This document shows, piece after piece, positions 32,190-41,048 of a stretch of DNA of 44,075 nt; position 1 is the stretch's first letter, and each line of letters opens with the position of its first letter. The stretch is from contig JAEWQH010000010.1 of the NCBI GenBank assembly GCA_023399275.1, positions 1 to 44,075 on the forward strand. The letters are read 5' to 3'. The notes below the pieces were generated by a model. The model saw only the letters and a program-made list of their open reading frames with translations, did no database searches and was not told the origin of the DNA. Made by a program: the position numbers and the translations under genes. Origin of the DNA: Bacillota bacterium. Lineage in GTDB: Bacteria > Bacillota > Clostridia > Christensenellales > CAG-138.

Positions 32190-32482
32190 TCGGGCCCCGA
32201 CTTCGAGACGCTTTGTCCCGAAGGGGGCCGCGCCCCCTATACATGGCGCTGGTGATATATCCCCCGTCGCCGCATATCCCACGGCACAGCCGGGAGTTGC
32301 CTGTCAAGAGTGCGTATGCACCGCCGCTTGCGGCGGCTTGCTCTTGACGGGCGGCCCCGGCTGTGCTATTTCCGGCGGCGCGACGGGGGTATATCCTCCA
32401 GAGCCGCTCCCTTTTCCAAGATTGGAAAAGGGCGGGGAAAAAAGGTTGAACGCTGCTATATAAAATATCGGAGGTTTTGAAC
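32190..32482. repeat. Large nested inverted-repeat structure between parB and the DUF7768 gene
   Basis: Four stems are nested around one centre. The outermost is 32254-32269 with 32381-32395 (one bulge). Inside it are GCACAGCCGGG 32284-32294 with 32356-32366 (perfect), 32299-32310 with 32341-32352 (12 bp, one wobble) and CCGCCGC/GCGGCGG (32321-32336). Together they form a 140-nt rod. A separate perfect 11-bp stem, CCCTTTTCCAA/TTGGAAAAGGG, lies at 32409-32432. There is no coding frame of note. It could be a transfer origin, a single-strand origin or a structured RNA. Confidence 0.75.
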
Positions 32483-32836
32483 ATGAAAAGACCCCTCGCA
32501 TATATCACCGCCGCATGGTACGGCGGCGACAGTGAAAACGCGGAACAGGCCGCCCGGTACTGCCGGGCCGTGTATGAGGCGGGTTTCTCTCCCATCTGCC
32601 CGCCGCTGTATCTCCCGCTGATTTTGGACGACGCGATCCCCGAGGAGCATAAGAACGGTATCGACATGGGCCGCGATCTGCTTCGGCGCTCCCATGTGCT
32701 GGTGGTGTGCGGCCATACCATCACCGAGTCCATGAAAAACGACATCGCCGTGGCCCAGCGGCTGGGGATCACGGCGACTACGCTGGAGGGCATCCTCACG
32801 GTCAAGGGGCAGGGCCGCAGGAGCTCCGGGCGCTGA
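32483..32836 (+). CDS. DUF7768 (DUF4406-like) protein of a conjugative element
   Basis: A 117-aa protein. It starts KRPLAYITAAWYGGD, then CPPLYLPLILDDAIPEEHKNG and RSHVLVVCGHTITESMKNDI. This is the Rossmann-like fold related to nucleoside 2-deoxyribosyltransferases, common in Tn1549-type elements. Function is unknown; a nucleotide- or nucleoside-linked role is suggested only by the fold. ATG 32483 has GGAGG 8 bases upstream; a TTG two codons earlier is less likely. Confidence 0.8.
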   Translation: MKRPLAYITAAWYGGDSENAEQAARYCRAVYEAGFSPICPPLYLPLILDDAIPEEHKNGIDMGRDLLRRSHVLVVCGHTITESMKNDIAVAQRLGITATTLEGILTVKGQGRRSSGR

Positions 32837-32872
32837 CACTTCGAGACATTTTGTCCCGAGGAGGTGGTTTGA

Positions 32873-33361
32873 CTGATTGATGAAGATGTTTCCCGGCGCA
32901 CGATTGCAATTTCTGTGAAAGCGTCCAGGCTCACGGCTCGGGGCCTCGCGTATGTGCTCGGGGCCGTGGGCAGAAAAATCGCCAAAGAATACCGGGCCAA
33001 GCAGACGCCCCACGGCAAGCAGAGCGTAAAAAAGCTCATGGCCCACAGCGGGGAAAAGAACAGCATCGAGCTCTCCGGGGACAACCGGGAGACAAGGCTC
33101 TTTGACAGGGTGGCTCGGAAGTGGAATGTTGACTACGCCTTTTATCAGACCGGGCCGGACAAATATCTGCTGTTCTTCAAGTCACAGCAGGCCGACGCCC
33201 TCACCGCTTGCTTTTCCGAATACTCGCGGCGGGTGCTGAATAAGTCCAAGTCCCGGCGCGTCCCCATCCTGGAACAGCTTAAACGGGCGGCGGATCAGCT
33301 TACCAAAGAGAGGCCCCGCAAGCGTGAACGGGTAAAGGAGGCTGCGCGTGAGGACAGATAA
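32873..33361 (+). CDS. PcfB-family (DUF3801) conjugation protein, probable CTG start
   Basis: A 162-aa protein if it starts at CTG 32873. The N-terminus IDEDVSRRTIAISVKASRLTARGLAYVL matches the PcfB/DUF3801 start, in which a short acidic segment leads into 'K.s.LT'. The only standard in-frame start is GTG 32915, which would remove this segment and has no ribosome site. CGAGGAGGTGG ends 8 bases before CTG 32873, and a TGA lies immediately upstream. The family helps the coupling protein in conjugation. The C-terminus is strongly basic. It overlaps traG by 14 bases. Confidence 0.8.
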   Translation: MIDEDVSRRTIAISVKASRLTARGLAYVLGAVGRKIAKEYRAKQTPHGKQSVKKLMAHSGEKNSIELSGDNRETRLFDRVARKWNVDYAFYQTGPDKYLLFFKSQQADALTACFSEYSRRVLNKSKSRRVPILEQLKRAADQLTKERPRKRERVKEAAREDR

Positions 33362-34322
33362 AATCCGTAAGTACATTCTTCCCAATCTCCCGTATCTGTT
33401 CATCCTGTGGGCTTGCCTGAAAGTGGGCACAGCCTACCAGCTGGCGGCGGGAGCCGGTTTTGGGGAAAAATTGCTCGGTATGATGGGGTCGCTGGGCCCG
33501 GCCTTTGAGACGATAGCGCCGGGCCGCGTCCCTTTTGATTGGATCGTCGGCATGGTGGGGGCGGCGGCGTTCCGCCTGCTCATTTATTATAAAAGCAAGA
33601 ACGCCAAAAAGTTCCGGCACGATCTGGAGTACGGCTCGGCCCGGTGGGGAGCGCCGAAAGACATCAAGCCGTTTGTCGATCCCAAGTTTGAGAATAACGT
33701 CATTTTGACTGGCACCGAGTTTTTGACGATGGACAGCCGCCCGAAAAATCCGGCCAACGCCCGCAATAAAAATTGTTGCGTCATTGGCTCGTCCGGCTCG
33801 GGCAAAACCCGATTTTGGCTCACGCCCCAGCTTTTGCAGGCCCATTCGTCCTATGTGGTGGTAGACCCAAAGGGCAGCGTCCTTTCCCAAGTGGGACATT
33901 TCTTGCAAAAGCGGAAAAAGTACAAAATCAAGGTATTCAACAGCATAGATTTTTCAAAATCCATGCACTATAACCCACTGTCATATATCCGAAACGAGGC
34001 CGACATCCTGAAGTTTGTCAATACGTTGATCGCCAACACCAAAGGCGACGGGAAAGAGGGTGACGAGTTTTGGGTCAAGGCCGAGACGCTTTTGTACTGC
34101 GCCCTGATTGCGTATATCATTTTCGAGGGGCCCGACGAGGATAAAAACATCAATACGCTGGTAGACATGATCAGCGGCATGGAAGTAAAAGAGGACGACG
34201 AGTCCTTTATGAACGCCGTGGACTATATGTTCATGGGGCTGGAAAAGCGCAAGCCGGATTGCTTTGCGGTCAAGCAGTATAAAAAGTACCGCCTTGCCAG
34301 CGGTGATATATGCTCTAAATGA
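33348..34322 (+). pseudogene. TraG/VirD4-type coupling protein, cut after residue 318 by an insertion
   Basis: 324 aa remain of a protein usually near 600. Two N-terminal membrane segments (around residues 12-30 and 66-82) precede YGSARWG and Walker A GSSGSGKTR. The frame follows the family up to KKYRLASG and then runs into six foreign residues (DICSK region) and a stop. Normal members continue ASGKTAKSIL. The Walker B half is therefore missing and the protein cannot pump DNA. The start is GTG 33348 with AAAGGAGG upstream. The missing half is not in the window; it probably lies beyond the nested island. Confidence 0.88.
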
Positions 34323-34369
34323 CTTATTTATCAGGATTTTCTGATGGTAAATGAGCAAGTCATTTAGAG
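34313..34369 (+). terminator. Inverted repeat with T-run before the serine recombinase gene
   Basis: CTCTAAATGACTT (34313-34325) pairs with AAGTCATTTAGAG (34357-34369), enclosing ATCAG/CTGAT (34330-34345), and is followed by TATTTTT. It can stop read-through from traG into the recombinase gene, and may also form part of the recombinase's end site. Confidence 0.7.
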
Positions 34370-34393
34370 TATTTTTCATAGGAGGGTGCGAAC

Positions 34394-36277
34394 ATGAGAA
34401 ACAATAAAATCACCTTGCTGTATGAACGGCTGTCCCGCGACGACGATCTGCAAGGCGAGAGCAACAGCATCATCCACCAGAAAGAAATGTTGGAGGACTA
34501 TGCCCGTAAAAACGGATTTCCTAATCCCACTCATTTCACCGATGACGGTATTTCCGGCACCCGCTTTGACCGTCCCGGTTTTACCACCATGATGAAGGAA
34601 GTTGAGGCCGGGCATGTCGAGGCAATTATCATTAAAGACATGAGCCGCTTGGGACGCGATTATCTCAAGGTCGGTCAAGTCATAGAAATTTTACGGCAAA
34701 AGAATGTGCGCCTGATTGCCATCAATGATGGCGTGGACACGGAAAAAGGCGAAGACGATTTTCTTCCTTTTCGGAATATCATGCATGAGTTTTATGCCCG
34801 TGATACCAGCCGAAAAATCAAGTCAACCTTCAAGACCAAAGGCATGACCGGCAAGCACCTGACCGGCACAGTCATTTATGGCTACCTGTGGGCCGATGGA
34901 AAGAGGGAGCAATGGATTGTTGACGATGAAGCTGCCGCTGTGGTGCACCGCATTTTCGCCATGACGATGGAGGGCTGCGGCCCGTATCAGATTTCTCAGC
35001 AGCTAACCGCCGACAAGGTGGAAATCCCCGCTGTCCATCTTGCGCTGCATGGCGAGGGCGTCAACAAAAATAAGACTTTTAAGGATATTTACAGTTGGGG
35101 TTCCTCCACTATCGTCAACATCCTCAAAAAGCGGGAATACCTCGGCCACACCATCAACTTCAAGACCCAAAAGCACTTCAAGGATAAGAAGAGCCATTAC
35201 GTCGATGAAAGTGAATGGACAATTTTCGAGAACACCCATGAAGCCATTATCGACAAAGAGACTTTTGAAAATGTGCAGCGCATCCGTGGAAATGTCAAAC
35301 GCTACCCGGACGGATGGGGCGAGGCGCACCCCCTCACTGGCCTCATGTATTGCGCCGACTGCGGCGGTAAGATGTATGTTCATCGTACTTATAACGGCAA
35401 GCGCATCCCTCAGTATACCTGCTCCCAATATACAAAAGTGCCGTGCGGGGCGCTCTGCCGGACACAGCATCGCATCAGCGCCGATGTGGTAATGGCGCTT
35501 ATTGCAGATATGCTTCGCGCTATCGCGGCCTATTCCAGAAATGACCGGGCTGAATTTGTAAAAACGGTGCGGGAGGCACAGGCCGAACAGCAAACCAACG
35601 ATATTTCCAAGAAAAGAAAGCGGTTGTCGGCGGCACAGAAACGGGCCGGAGAGCTTGAAAAGTTGATGTGCAAAATCTATGAAGATAATGCCCTCGGAAA
35701 GTTGCCTGATGCCAGATATGCTGCCCTTGATGCGCAGTATGCAAAAGAGCAAGATGAGCTTTCCTGCGAGATTGCGGGGCTTGAGAAGTCCATAGGCAGC
35801 TACGAGAAAAGCCGGAAATCTGCGGATAAATTTATCGCCCTCATTGATAAGTACGAGCACTTCGATACACTGACAACGACCATGCTCAATGAGTTTGTCG
35901 AGAAAATCCTTGTCCATGAGCGTGACCGTAAAGGCAGCCAAGATACCACGCAGGAGGTTGAAATTTTCTTCAATTTTGCAGGCAAATATGTACCGCCCCA
36001 CTTTGGAGAGGCAGCTCTTTCTCCTGAGGAACAGGAGGCTCTACGCAAAAAGGAAGAACGTAAGGACAGGCTGCATCAAAACTATTTACGCCGCAAGGCC
36101 AATGGCAAGCAGAAAGAATATGAAGATAAAATCAGGGCAGAGAAAAAAGCGGAACTGGAGACAAAAAAGGCGGCCCTGCGCACGGAGGACATGGCAAAGG
36201 GCGTGTATATCCCGGTCGGCAGCTTTCCAAAAGCGGAGCCGCAGAAAGGAAAACTGCAAGCCCGGGCCGCTGTTTGA
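34394..36277 (+). CDS. Large serine recombinase (TnpX/TndX-like, DUF4368)
   Basis: A 627-aa site-specific recombinase. The resolvase domain (5-150) has nucleophile Ser14 in YERLSRDD, DDGISGTRFDRPGF and IIKDMSRLGRDYLKVG. The recombinase domain (165-290) is followed by a zinc ribbon with CADCGG and CSQYTKVPCGALC, a coiled coil (about 385-450) and a DUF4368 C-terminus with a long charged tail. It would excise and integrate the island through a circular form. AGGAGGGTG precedes ATG 34394. It is full length with all catalytic residues, so the island may still move. Confidence 0.95.
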   Translation: MRNNKITLLYERLSRDDDLQGESNSIIHQKEMLEDYARKNGFPNPTHFTDDGISGTRFDRPGFTTMMKEVEAGHVEAIIIKDMSRLGRDYLKVGQVIEILRQKNVRLIAINDGVDTEKGEDDFLPFRNIMHEFYARDTSRKIKSTFKTKGMTGKHLTGTVIYGYLWADGKREQWIVDDEAAAVVHRIFAMTMEGCGPYQISQQLTADKVEIPAVHLALHGEGVNKNKTFKDIYSWGSSTIVNILKKREYLGHTINFKTQKHFKDKKSHYVDESEWTIFENTHEAIIDKETFENVQRIRGNVKRYPDGWGEAHPLTGLMYCADCGGKMYVHRTYNGKRIPQYTCSQYTKVPCGALCRTQHRISADVVMALIADMLRAIAAYSRNDRAEFVKTVREAQAEQQTNDISKKRKRLSAAQKRAGELEKLMCKIYEDNALGKLPDARYAALDAQYAKEQDELSCEIAGLEKSIGSYEKSRKSADKFIALIDKYEHFDTLTTTMLNEFVEKILVHERDRKGSQDTTQEVEIFFNFAGKYVPPHFGEAALSPEEQEALRKKEERKDRLHQNYLRRKANGKQKEYEDKIRAEKKAELETKKAALRTEDMAKGVYIPVGSFPKAEPQKGKLQARAAV

Positions 36278-36318
36278 AAACTTGTTTTTCACAACAATCG
36301 AGTAAAGAGAATTGATGG

Positions 36319-37272
36319 CTACTTGTAATTGCTGAACTGACCGGGCGTACAGCCATAGATTGTCTTGAAGGCATTGAAAAAATGAACCTTGCTTTGATAA
36401 CCCGTCATCCGGGCAATACCCTCCATCCGCAGATTTTGATCTTCAAGATAGCTCAGTGCTTTTTCCATACGCAATGCACGTACATATTCCCGGGGTGTTT
36501 GACCGACCATTTGCCGAAATCCCTTTTGCAAGGTCTTTGTATCAATACCAACCGCCTTAGCCAAATCGTTAACCCCCGGCGGCTGGATAAACTCCTTATC
36601 AAGAACCATAATCGCTGATTTTACTGCTTCACGAGTTTTATGCGTTATGATCATATCCTCTTTTGACTCAAGGCGAAATGCAATGTCAAACAACAAGGCG
36701 GCGGTTTCCAAAGCTTTAGCCTGAAAATATATCGGAAAGTATTCGTCACTGACGGATACTTTCTTTATATCGCGGCATATGGCGGCAAGCTCCGGGTAAC
36801 GGTTGTCCCGCCCGTTAATGATGTAGGCCGCCCGATCCCAGCCATTCGGTGGTACGGCAAAACCAATCTTAGTCAAAAAAGACTCATGAACCAAAATACT
36901 GGAGCATTTCTGTACCGTACCCGCCGGAGAGCGATGAAACCAGGGCTGCGGCATGTTGCAAACAGTGCAAAAGGTTCCAAAACGCGCTTCGCCTGCCTGC
37001 GCCTTGTTCTGGTAGTAAGTGCCCGTCATATCTTCGATGAAGGTAACTTTCAGTCCTCTTTTCGTGTAATAATACCGTTCTACCATTTCTTTCTCGATTA
37101 CCATGTCACTGTCAATGAAACAATGGCTTTCCGGGTCTCCCCATACTTCCATATATCCGCGTCCTAATTCCTCGGGCAGCGTTAACCGAAATCCGCGCCC
37201 GTTATTTACTCTGTGCCATCCGCTTTCTTCATATTTTTGCAGCATATCTGCTGTGCCATAAAACTTGTACAT
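36319..37272 (-). CDS. AraC-family transcriptional regulator (YbtA-like context)
   Basis: A 317-aa protein. The C-terminal AraC/XylS domain (about 215-317) has both helix-turn-helix units: VNDLAKAVGIDTKTLQKGFRQ and MEGIARMTGYQSKVHFFNAFK, then IYGCTPGQF. The N-terminal domain is not a standard cupin that I recognise. ATG 37272 is preceded by AAGGTGG; a GTG at 37281 is an alternative. It is divergent from two ABC genes, as YbtA is near the yersiniabactin transport genes ybtPQ, so it probably activates them when a siderophore-type ligand is bound (inference). Confidence 0.88.
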   Translation of the reverse strand: MYKFYGTADMLQKYEESGWHRVNNGRGFRLTLPEELGRGYMEVWGDPESHCFIDSDMVIEKEMVERYYYTKRGLKVTFIEDMTGTYYQNKAQAGEARFGTFCTVCNMPQPWFHRSPAGTVQKCSSILVHESFLTKIGFAVPPNGWDRAAYIINGRDNRYPELAAICRDIKKVSVSDEYFPIYFQAKALETAALLFDIAFRLESKEDMIITHKTREAVKSAIMVLDKEFIQPPGVNDLAKAVGIDTKTLQKGFRQMVGQTPREYVRALRMEKALSYLEDQNLRMEGIARMTGYQSKVHFFNAFKTIYGCTPGQFSNYK

Positions 37273-37344
37273 AGCGCCCACCTTATCAGTATCTTTTTTA
37301 GGATTTCAGAATGCACTTCGTTTCTATAAAAACGCCTTTATTAC

Positions 37345-37373
37345 AGTATATATTAACTCTTTTGTCTTATCAA
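37345..37373 (-). promoter_or_regulatory. Promoter of the araC-type gene
   Basis: On the minus strand: TTGATA (37373-37368), exactly 17 bp, then TATACT (37350-37345). Confidence 0.65.
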
Positions 37374-37430
37374 GAGTATCCGTTATAAGTATTGGCTGGC
37401 AATTGAAATATGCTTCAAGCAGTGCTATCC

Positions 37431-37463
37431 TATACTTCGGTTAGAAATAGCTAACTTGTTAAC
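37431..37463 (+). promoter_or_regulatory. Promoter -10 and DtxR-like operator for the ABC/ECF operon
   Basis: TATACT (37431-37436) has only a distant -35 candidate, TTGAAA (37403-37408, 22-bp gap), consistent with need for an activator such as the AraC protein. Directly downstream is GTTAG-AAATAG-CTAAC (37440-37455) followed by GTTAAC (37458-37463). It resembles the TTAG..CTAA layout of DtxR/IdeR boxes, and a DtxR-type gene ends this operon. Confidence 0.45.
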
Positions 37464-37477
37464 GAGGGGGTATAGTA

Positions 37478-39292
37478 ATGAACAATAAAAAGCCGGTTCT
37501 TTCCCGGCTATTTGAAATTGCAGCCCAAGGAAAGACACGGCTGGTATTAAGCTGTATTGCGATGGCGATCGGCACACTGGCCGGAATGGTGCCTTATGTG
37601 TCGGTATACAACATCGCCCGCATCCTGCTGCTTGACGTTGCCGGAAGCGGGATAAACAGCATCCTGTTTTGGGCGGTTGCGGCGGCCGGGAGCATTGTAA
37701 TCAATGCCGCTTTTTCCTTTGCGGGCAGCTATGGTGCACATACAGTGGCGTATAAGGTGCTGTATGGGATTCGAGTTCGGGTGATGGAGTACATGGGACG
37801 GCTCCCTATGGGATTTTTCACGAGCCACTCATCCGGCAGTATTCAAAGAACCATGGATGACAGCATTGAGAAAATTGAAATCTTTATCGCGCATTTGCTG
37901 CCCGATTTTATCGGCTCGGTATGTGCTGTATTGGCGCTCCTCCTCGGACTTGGAAGCCTGAATATCTGGCTGGCCCTGTCCGTGGTGCTTACGGTTATCG
38001 GCGCAATTGCGTTACAGTTTTCCATTTGGGGCGGCGCAAGCGGGCAAAAATTGCTGACCGAAGTGGCCGCCGTCATGAGCAAAATGACCGGCGCGTTTTC
38101 CGAGTATGTCCGGGGCATTGCAGAGGTCAAGCTGTTTGGGCTGACCGGAACCGTCACGCGATCTCTTGACGATGCTACCCATGATTGCAGCAAATGGGAA
38201 ATGCAAATGAATAAGCGGGTGGCTCCTTTTTACGAAGGCTACAAAACCATTATTCTATCGCTGTTGGTGGTCGTGCTTCCGGTGAGCACTTTGCTGATTT
38301 GGCTGAATCCCGGTAATCAAAATATACTTTTGTCCGTTATCATGGCGATGGTACTTACACCCGCCATATCAACGCCTCTGATGGATTTGGTGATGACCGG
38401 CAGTCGCATGGGAGAGCTTACGGTGGCGCTGCACAACATCGATGGCATCACGAATATGGAGCCGGTGCCAATTCCGGCAAAGCCACAAATGCCAACACAA
38501 TTTGACGTCGCTTTCCACGACGTATCCTTTACCTATCAAAGCTCCGCTGATCCTTTACATACTTTGGCCTTGAGCCAGGTTAGCTTTACTGCACCCCAAG
38601 GACAGATGACCGCCCTTGTCGGCCCGTCCGGCGGCGGGAAGTCTACTATCGGACAGCTTATCTCTCGCTTTTGGGATGTAACAAGCGGGAAAATCACCGT
38701 CGGCGGCGTTGACATTCGTGATATCCACCCGGAACGTCTGATGGATACGGTTTCCTTCGTGTTTCAGGACACCACCATTTTCTCCGACACCGTGCGCGGC
38801 AACATCACTATGAACCGAGATTTTTCGGATGAACAGGTGCAGGCCGTAGCCCGTGCCGCCCAATGCCATGATTTTATTATGAAGCTCCCCAAGGGGTATG
38901 ACACTCCGATCGGAAGCAGCGGGGCGGGATTATCCGGCGGTGAAGTACAGCGTCTAGCAATTGCCAGAGCGATGCTCAAGGATTCTCCCATCATCGTATT
39001 AGACGAGGCTTTAGCCTATTCGGACGCTGAGAACGAAAACCTTATCCAAAAAGCAATTGACCGGCTGATTAAAAACAAAACTGTGATTATCATCGCCCAT
39101 CGCCTTCCCAGCATTCAAAATTCCGATCAAATCCTTGTGCTTGAGCAGGGCGAAATCGTCGAGCACGGCACCCATCAAAGCCTCATGCGCGAGGAAACAC
39201 TTTACCGTGAATTGTGGACGGTACAAAACGAAGCCGATAGCTGGAGCATTGAAAGAAGGCGCAGCGGCAAAGCCAAGGAGGTGACGGCATGA
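37478..39292 (+). CDS. ABC transporter, fused membrane-ATPase protein 1 (YbtP/IrtA-like)
   Basis: A 604-aa half-transporter: about six membrane helices (residues 20-320), then an ATPase domain. Walker A GPSGGGKST, signature LSGGEVQRLAIARA, and Walker B IIVLDEALAYSD with Ala-Leu-Ala in place of the usual Pro-Thr-Ala. The tail, in which LWTVQNEADSW follows the ATPase domain, is like YbtP/YbtQ proteins, which have an exporter fold but import iron-siderophore complexes. It overlaps the second ABC gene as ATGA, so a heterodimer is expected. GAGGGGG precedes the ATG. Multidrug export is the alternative, but the AraC, ECF and DtxR neighbours favour metal or siderophore uptake. Confidence 0.87.
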   Translation: MNNKKPVLSRLFEIAAQGKTRLVLSCIAMAIGTLAGMVPYVSVYNIARILLLDVAGSGINSILFWAVAAAGSIVINAAFSFAGSYGAHTVAYKVLYGIRVRVMEYMGRLPMGFFTSHSSGSIQRTMDDSIEKIEIFIAHLLPDFIGSVCAVLALLLGLGSLNIWLALSVVLTVIGAIALQFSIWGGASGQKLLTEVAAVMSKMTGAFSEYVRGIAEVKLFGLTGTVTRSLDDATHDCSKWEMQMNKRVAPFYEGYKTIILSLLVVVLPVSTLLIWLNPGNQNILLSVIMAMVLTPAISTPLMDLVMTGSRMGELTVALHNIDGITNMEPVPIPAKPQMPTQFDVAFHDVSFTYQSSADPLHTLALSQVSFTAPQGQMTALVGPSGGGKSTIGQLISRFWDVTSGKITVGGVDIRDIHPERLMDTVSFVFQDTTIFSDTVRGNITMNRDFSDEQVQAVARAAQCHDFIMKLPKGYDTPIGSSGAGLSGGEVQRLAIARAMLKDSPIIVLDEALAYSDAENENLIQKAIDRLIKNKTVIIIAHRLPSIQNSDQILVLEQGEIVEHGTHQSLMREETLYRELWTVQNEADSWSIERRRSGKAKEVTA

Positions 39293-41031
39293 GCGAAATC
39301 ATTAAAAAGCTTACATTTGGGAAGCCCCGGCAATTAATACGTCCCACCGTTTGGACATTCTTTGAAGATTTTTTCGGAATGTTCTCCGCTATTGTCATCT
39401 TTTTTGCCATCAATATGCTGGCCTCCGCTTTTCAGGAAGCCAACGCGATCAGCATATCCCGGCTTGTCATTCTGTCCTTGGTACTGCTGGGGCTTACGCT
39501 TTTGCAGTATGTCATTGGCCGAGGGGCTTATAAAAATTCCCATGTCATTTCCGGCGCATGGATTGCCGAAGACCGTATTGAATTTGTGAAGAAGCTTCGT
39601 CGTTTGCCTCTGGGCTTTTTCTCTAAAAAGGAAACGGGGGAACTGATCAACAATTTTACAAACGATTTTATCAATATCCAGCAAGCCATCGTTGGATATC
39701 TGGCTGGCCTGTTCAGCGTCGTGCTGGCGGTTGTGCTCAGCTCTGTCGGAATGTTCATCTATAATCCAACGCTGGCCGCTGCCTTCTATATTGCGATACC
39801 CGTTGCGGCGGTATTGATGGCGCTGTCCTTTAAGACACTGGCGCATCATTCGGGGAACCTTGCCGTGTCCCGGGATAAAGCGGCTACCCATCTGAATGAA
39901 TATCTGCTGGGCATGAAAACGCTGAAAAGCTATAACCAGACCGGCGAAGGCTTTGGAAAGCTAAAGACGGCGTACCACCGTCTGATGGAAAGCAGCATTA
40001 AGGGTGAAAGCGGCGCGGGAAGCCTCATGCGCCTTTGTGCGTCAATTGTACAATTCGGGCTGCCACTGACCTGCCTTGCCGGAAGTTATCTTCTGCTGGG
40101 CGGCAAGATGGGTGTGGTCGAGTTTGTTTGCCTGATCATTATCGGCACGAAAATTCTCTCTCCCGTTATTACGACCGCGACCAATCTCATGATGCTGAGG
40201 ATCAACTATACGTCGGCGAAACGGCTGGACGCAACCATGCGGGAAGCGGAGATGACCGGGGATACAAGACCGGCTGAGAATCCCAATATTCTCTTTCAGG
40301 ATGTCAGCTTTTCCTACGCCAAGGGAGCCGAGGAAGCCTTGAAGCAGGTATCCTTTGAAATCCCACGCGGAAAGCTTACTGCCATTGTCGGCCCGTCAGG
40401 GAGCGGCAAAAGCACCATTTTGCGTCTTTTGGCACGCTTTTGGGATGTGACGGGCGGTGCGATTCTCTGCGACGGCGTACCGCTGGGAGAAGTCGGCCCC
40501 GAAGCATGGCAAGAGGGCATTTCAATGGTGCTACAGGACGTTTACCTGTTCCACGACACCATTCGGGAAAACATCCTGTTTGGGCGTAAGGACGCCACGG
40601 AAGAACAGATGATGGAGGCCGCCCGCCGCGCCGGATGCCATGACTTCATTACGGCGCTGCCCGACGGATACGACACCATGGTGGGAGAAGGCGGCAGCAC
40701 CCTGTCCGGCGGGGAAAAGCAGCGCGTCTCCATAGCACGTGCTATTTTGAAAGACGCTCCCATCCTGCTGTTGGATGAACCCACCGCCTCCTTAGATGCC
40801 AAGAATGAAGTGCTGGTGCAGCGGGCCGTATCCGACCTTGTGCAGGATCGCACGGTGGTAATGATTGCACATCGGTTGAAGACCGTTCAGAACGCCGATC
40901 AAATTTTGGTGGTGGACGGCGGTAAAGTGAAGGAACACGGCACGCATGACGAGCTAATGGCAAAATCTGGTTTGTATGCCCGCCTGTGGGAGCTTCAGCG
41001 TAAATCAACCGATTGGAATATTCAAAAATAA
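39289..41031 (+). CDS. ABC transporter, fused membrane-ATPase protein 2 (YbtQ/IrtB-like)
   Basis: A 580-aa half-transporter with the same layout: membrane domain (20-310) and ATPase domain (335-575). Walker A GPSGSGKST, Q-loop LQDVYLF, signature LSGGEKQRVSIARA, Walker B LLLDEPTASLD and H-loop IAHRLKT are all canonical. Its partner has a degenerate Walker B sequence, so this one may carry the main hydrolytic site (inference). It ends 17 bases before the ECF S-component gene, whose ribosome site TTGGAGGAA lies just past its stop. Confidence 0.9.
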   Translation: MSEIIKKLTFGKPRQLIRPTVWTFFEDFFGMFSAIVIFFAINMLASAFQEANAISISRLVILSLVLLGLTLLQYVIGRGAYKNSHVISGAWIAEDRIEFVKKLRRLPLGFFSKKETGELINNFTNDFINIQQAIVGYLAGLFSVVLAVVLSSVGMFIYNPTLAAAFYIAIPVAAVLMALSFKTLAHHSGNLAVSRDKAATHLNEYLLGMKTLKSYNQTGEGFGKLKTAYHRLMESSIKGESGAGSLMRLCASIVQFGLPLTCLAGSYLLLGGKMGVVEFVCLIIIGTKILSPVITTATNLMMLRINYTSAKRLDATMREAEMTGDTRPAENPNILFQDVSFSYAKGAEEALKQVSFEIPRGKLTAIVGPSGSGKSTILRLLARFWDVTGGAILCDGVPLGEVGPEAWQEGISMVLQDVYLFHDTIRENILFGRKDATEEQMMEAARRAGCHDFITALPDGYDTMVGEGGSTLSGGEKQRVSIARAILKDAPILLLDEPTASLDAKNEVLVQRAVSDLVQDRTVVMIAHRLKTVQNADQILVVDGGKVKEHGTHDELMAKSGLYARLWELQRKSTDWNIQK

Positions 41032-41048
41032 ACTTGGAGGAATTTGTC

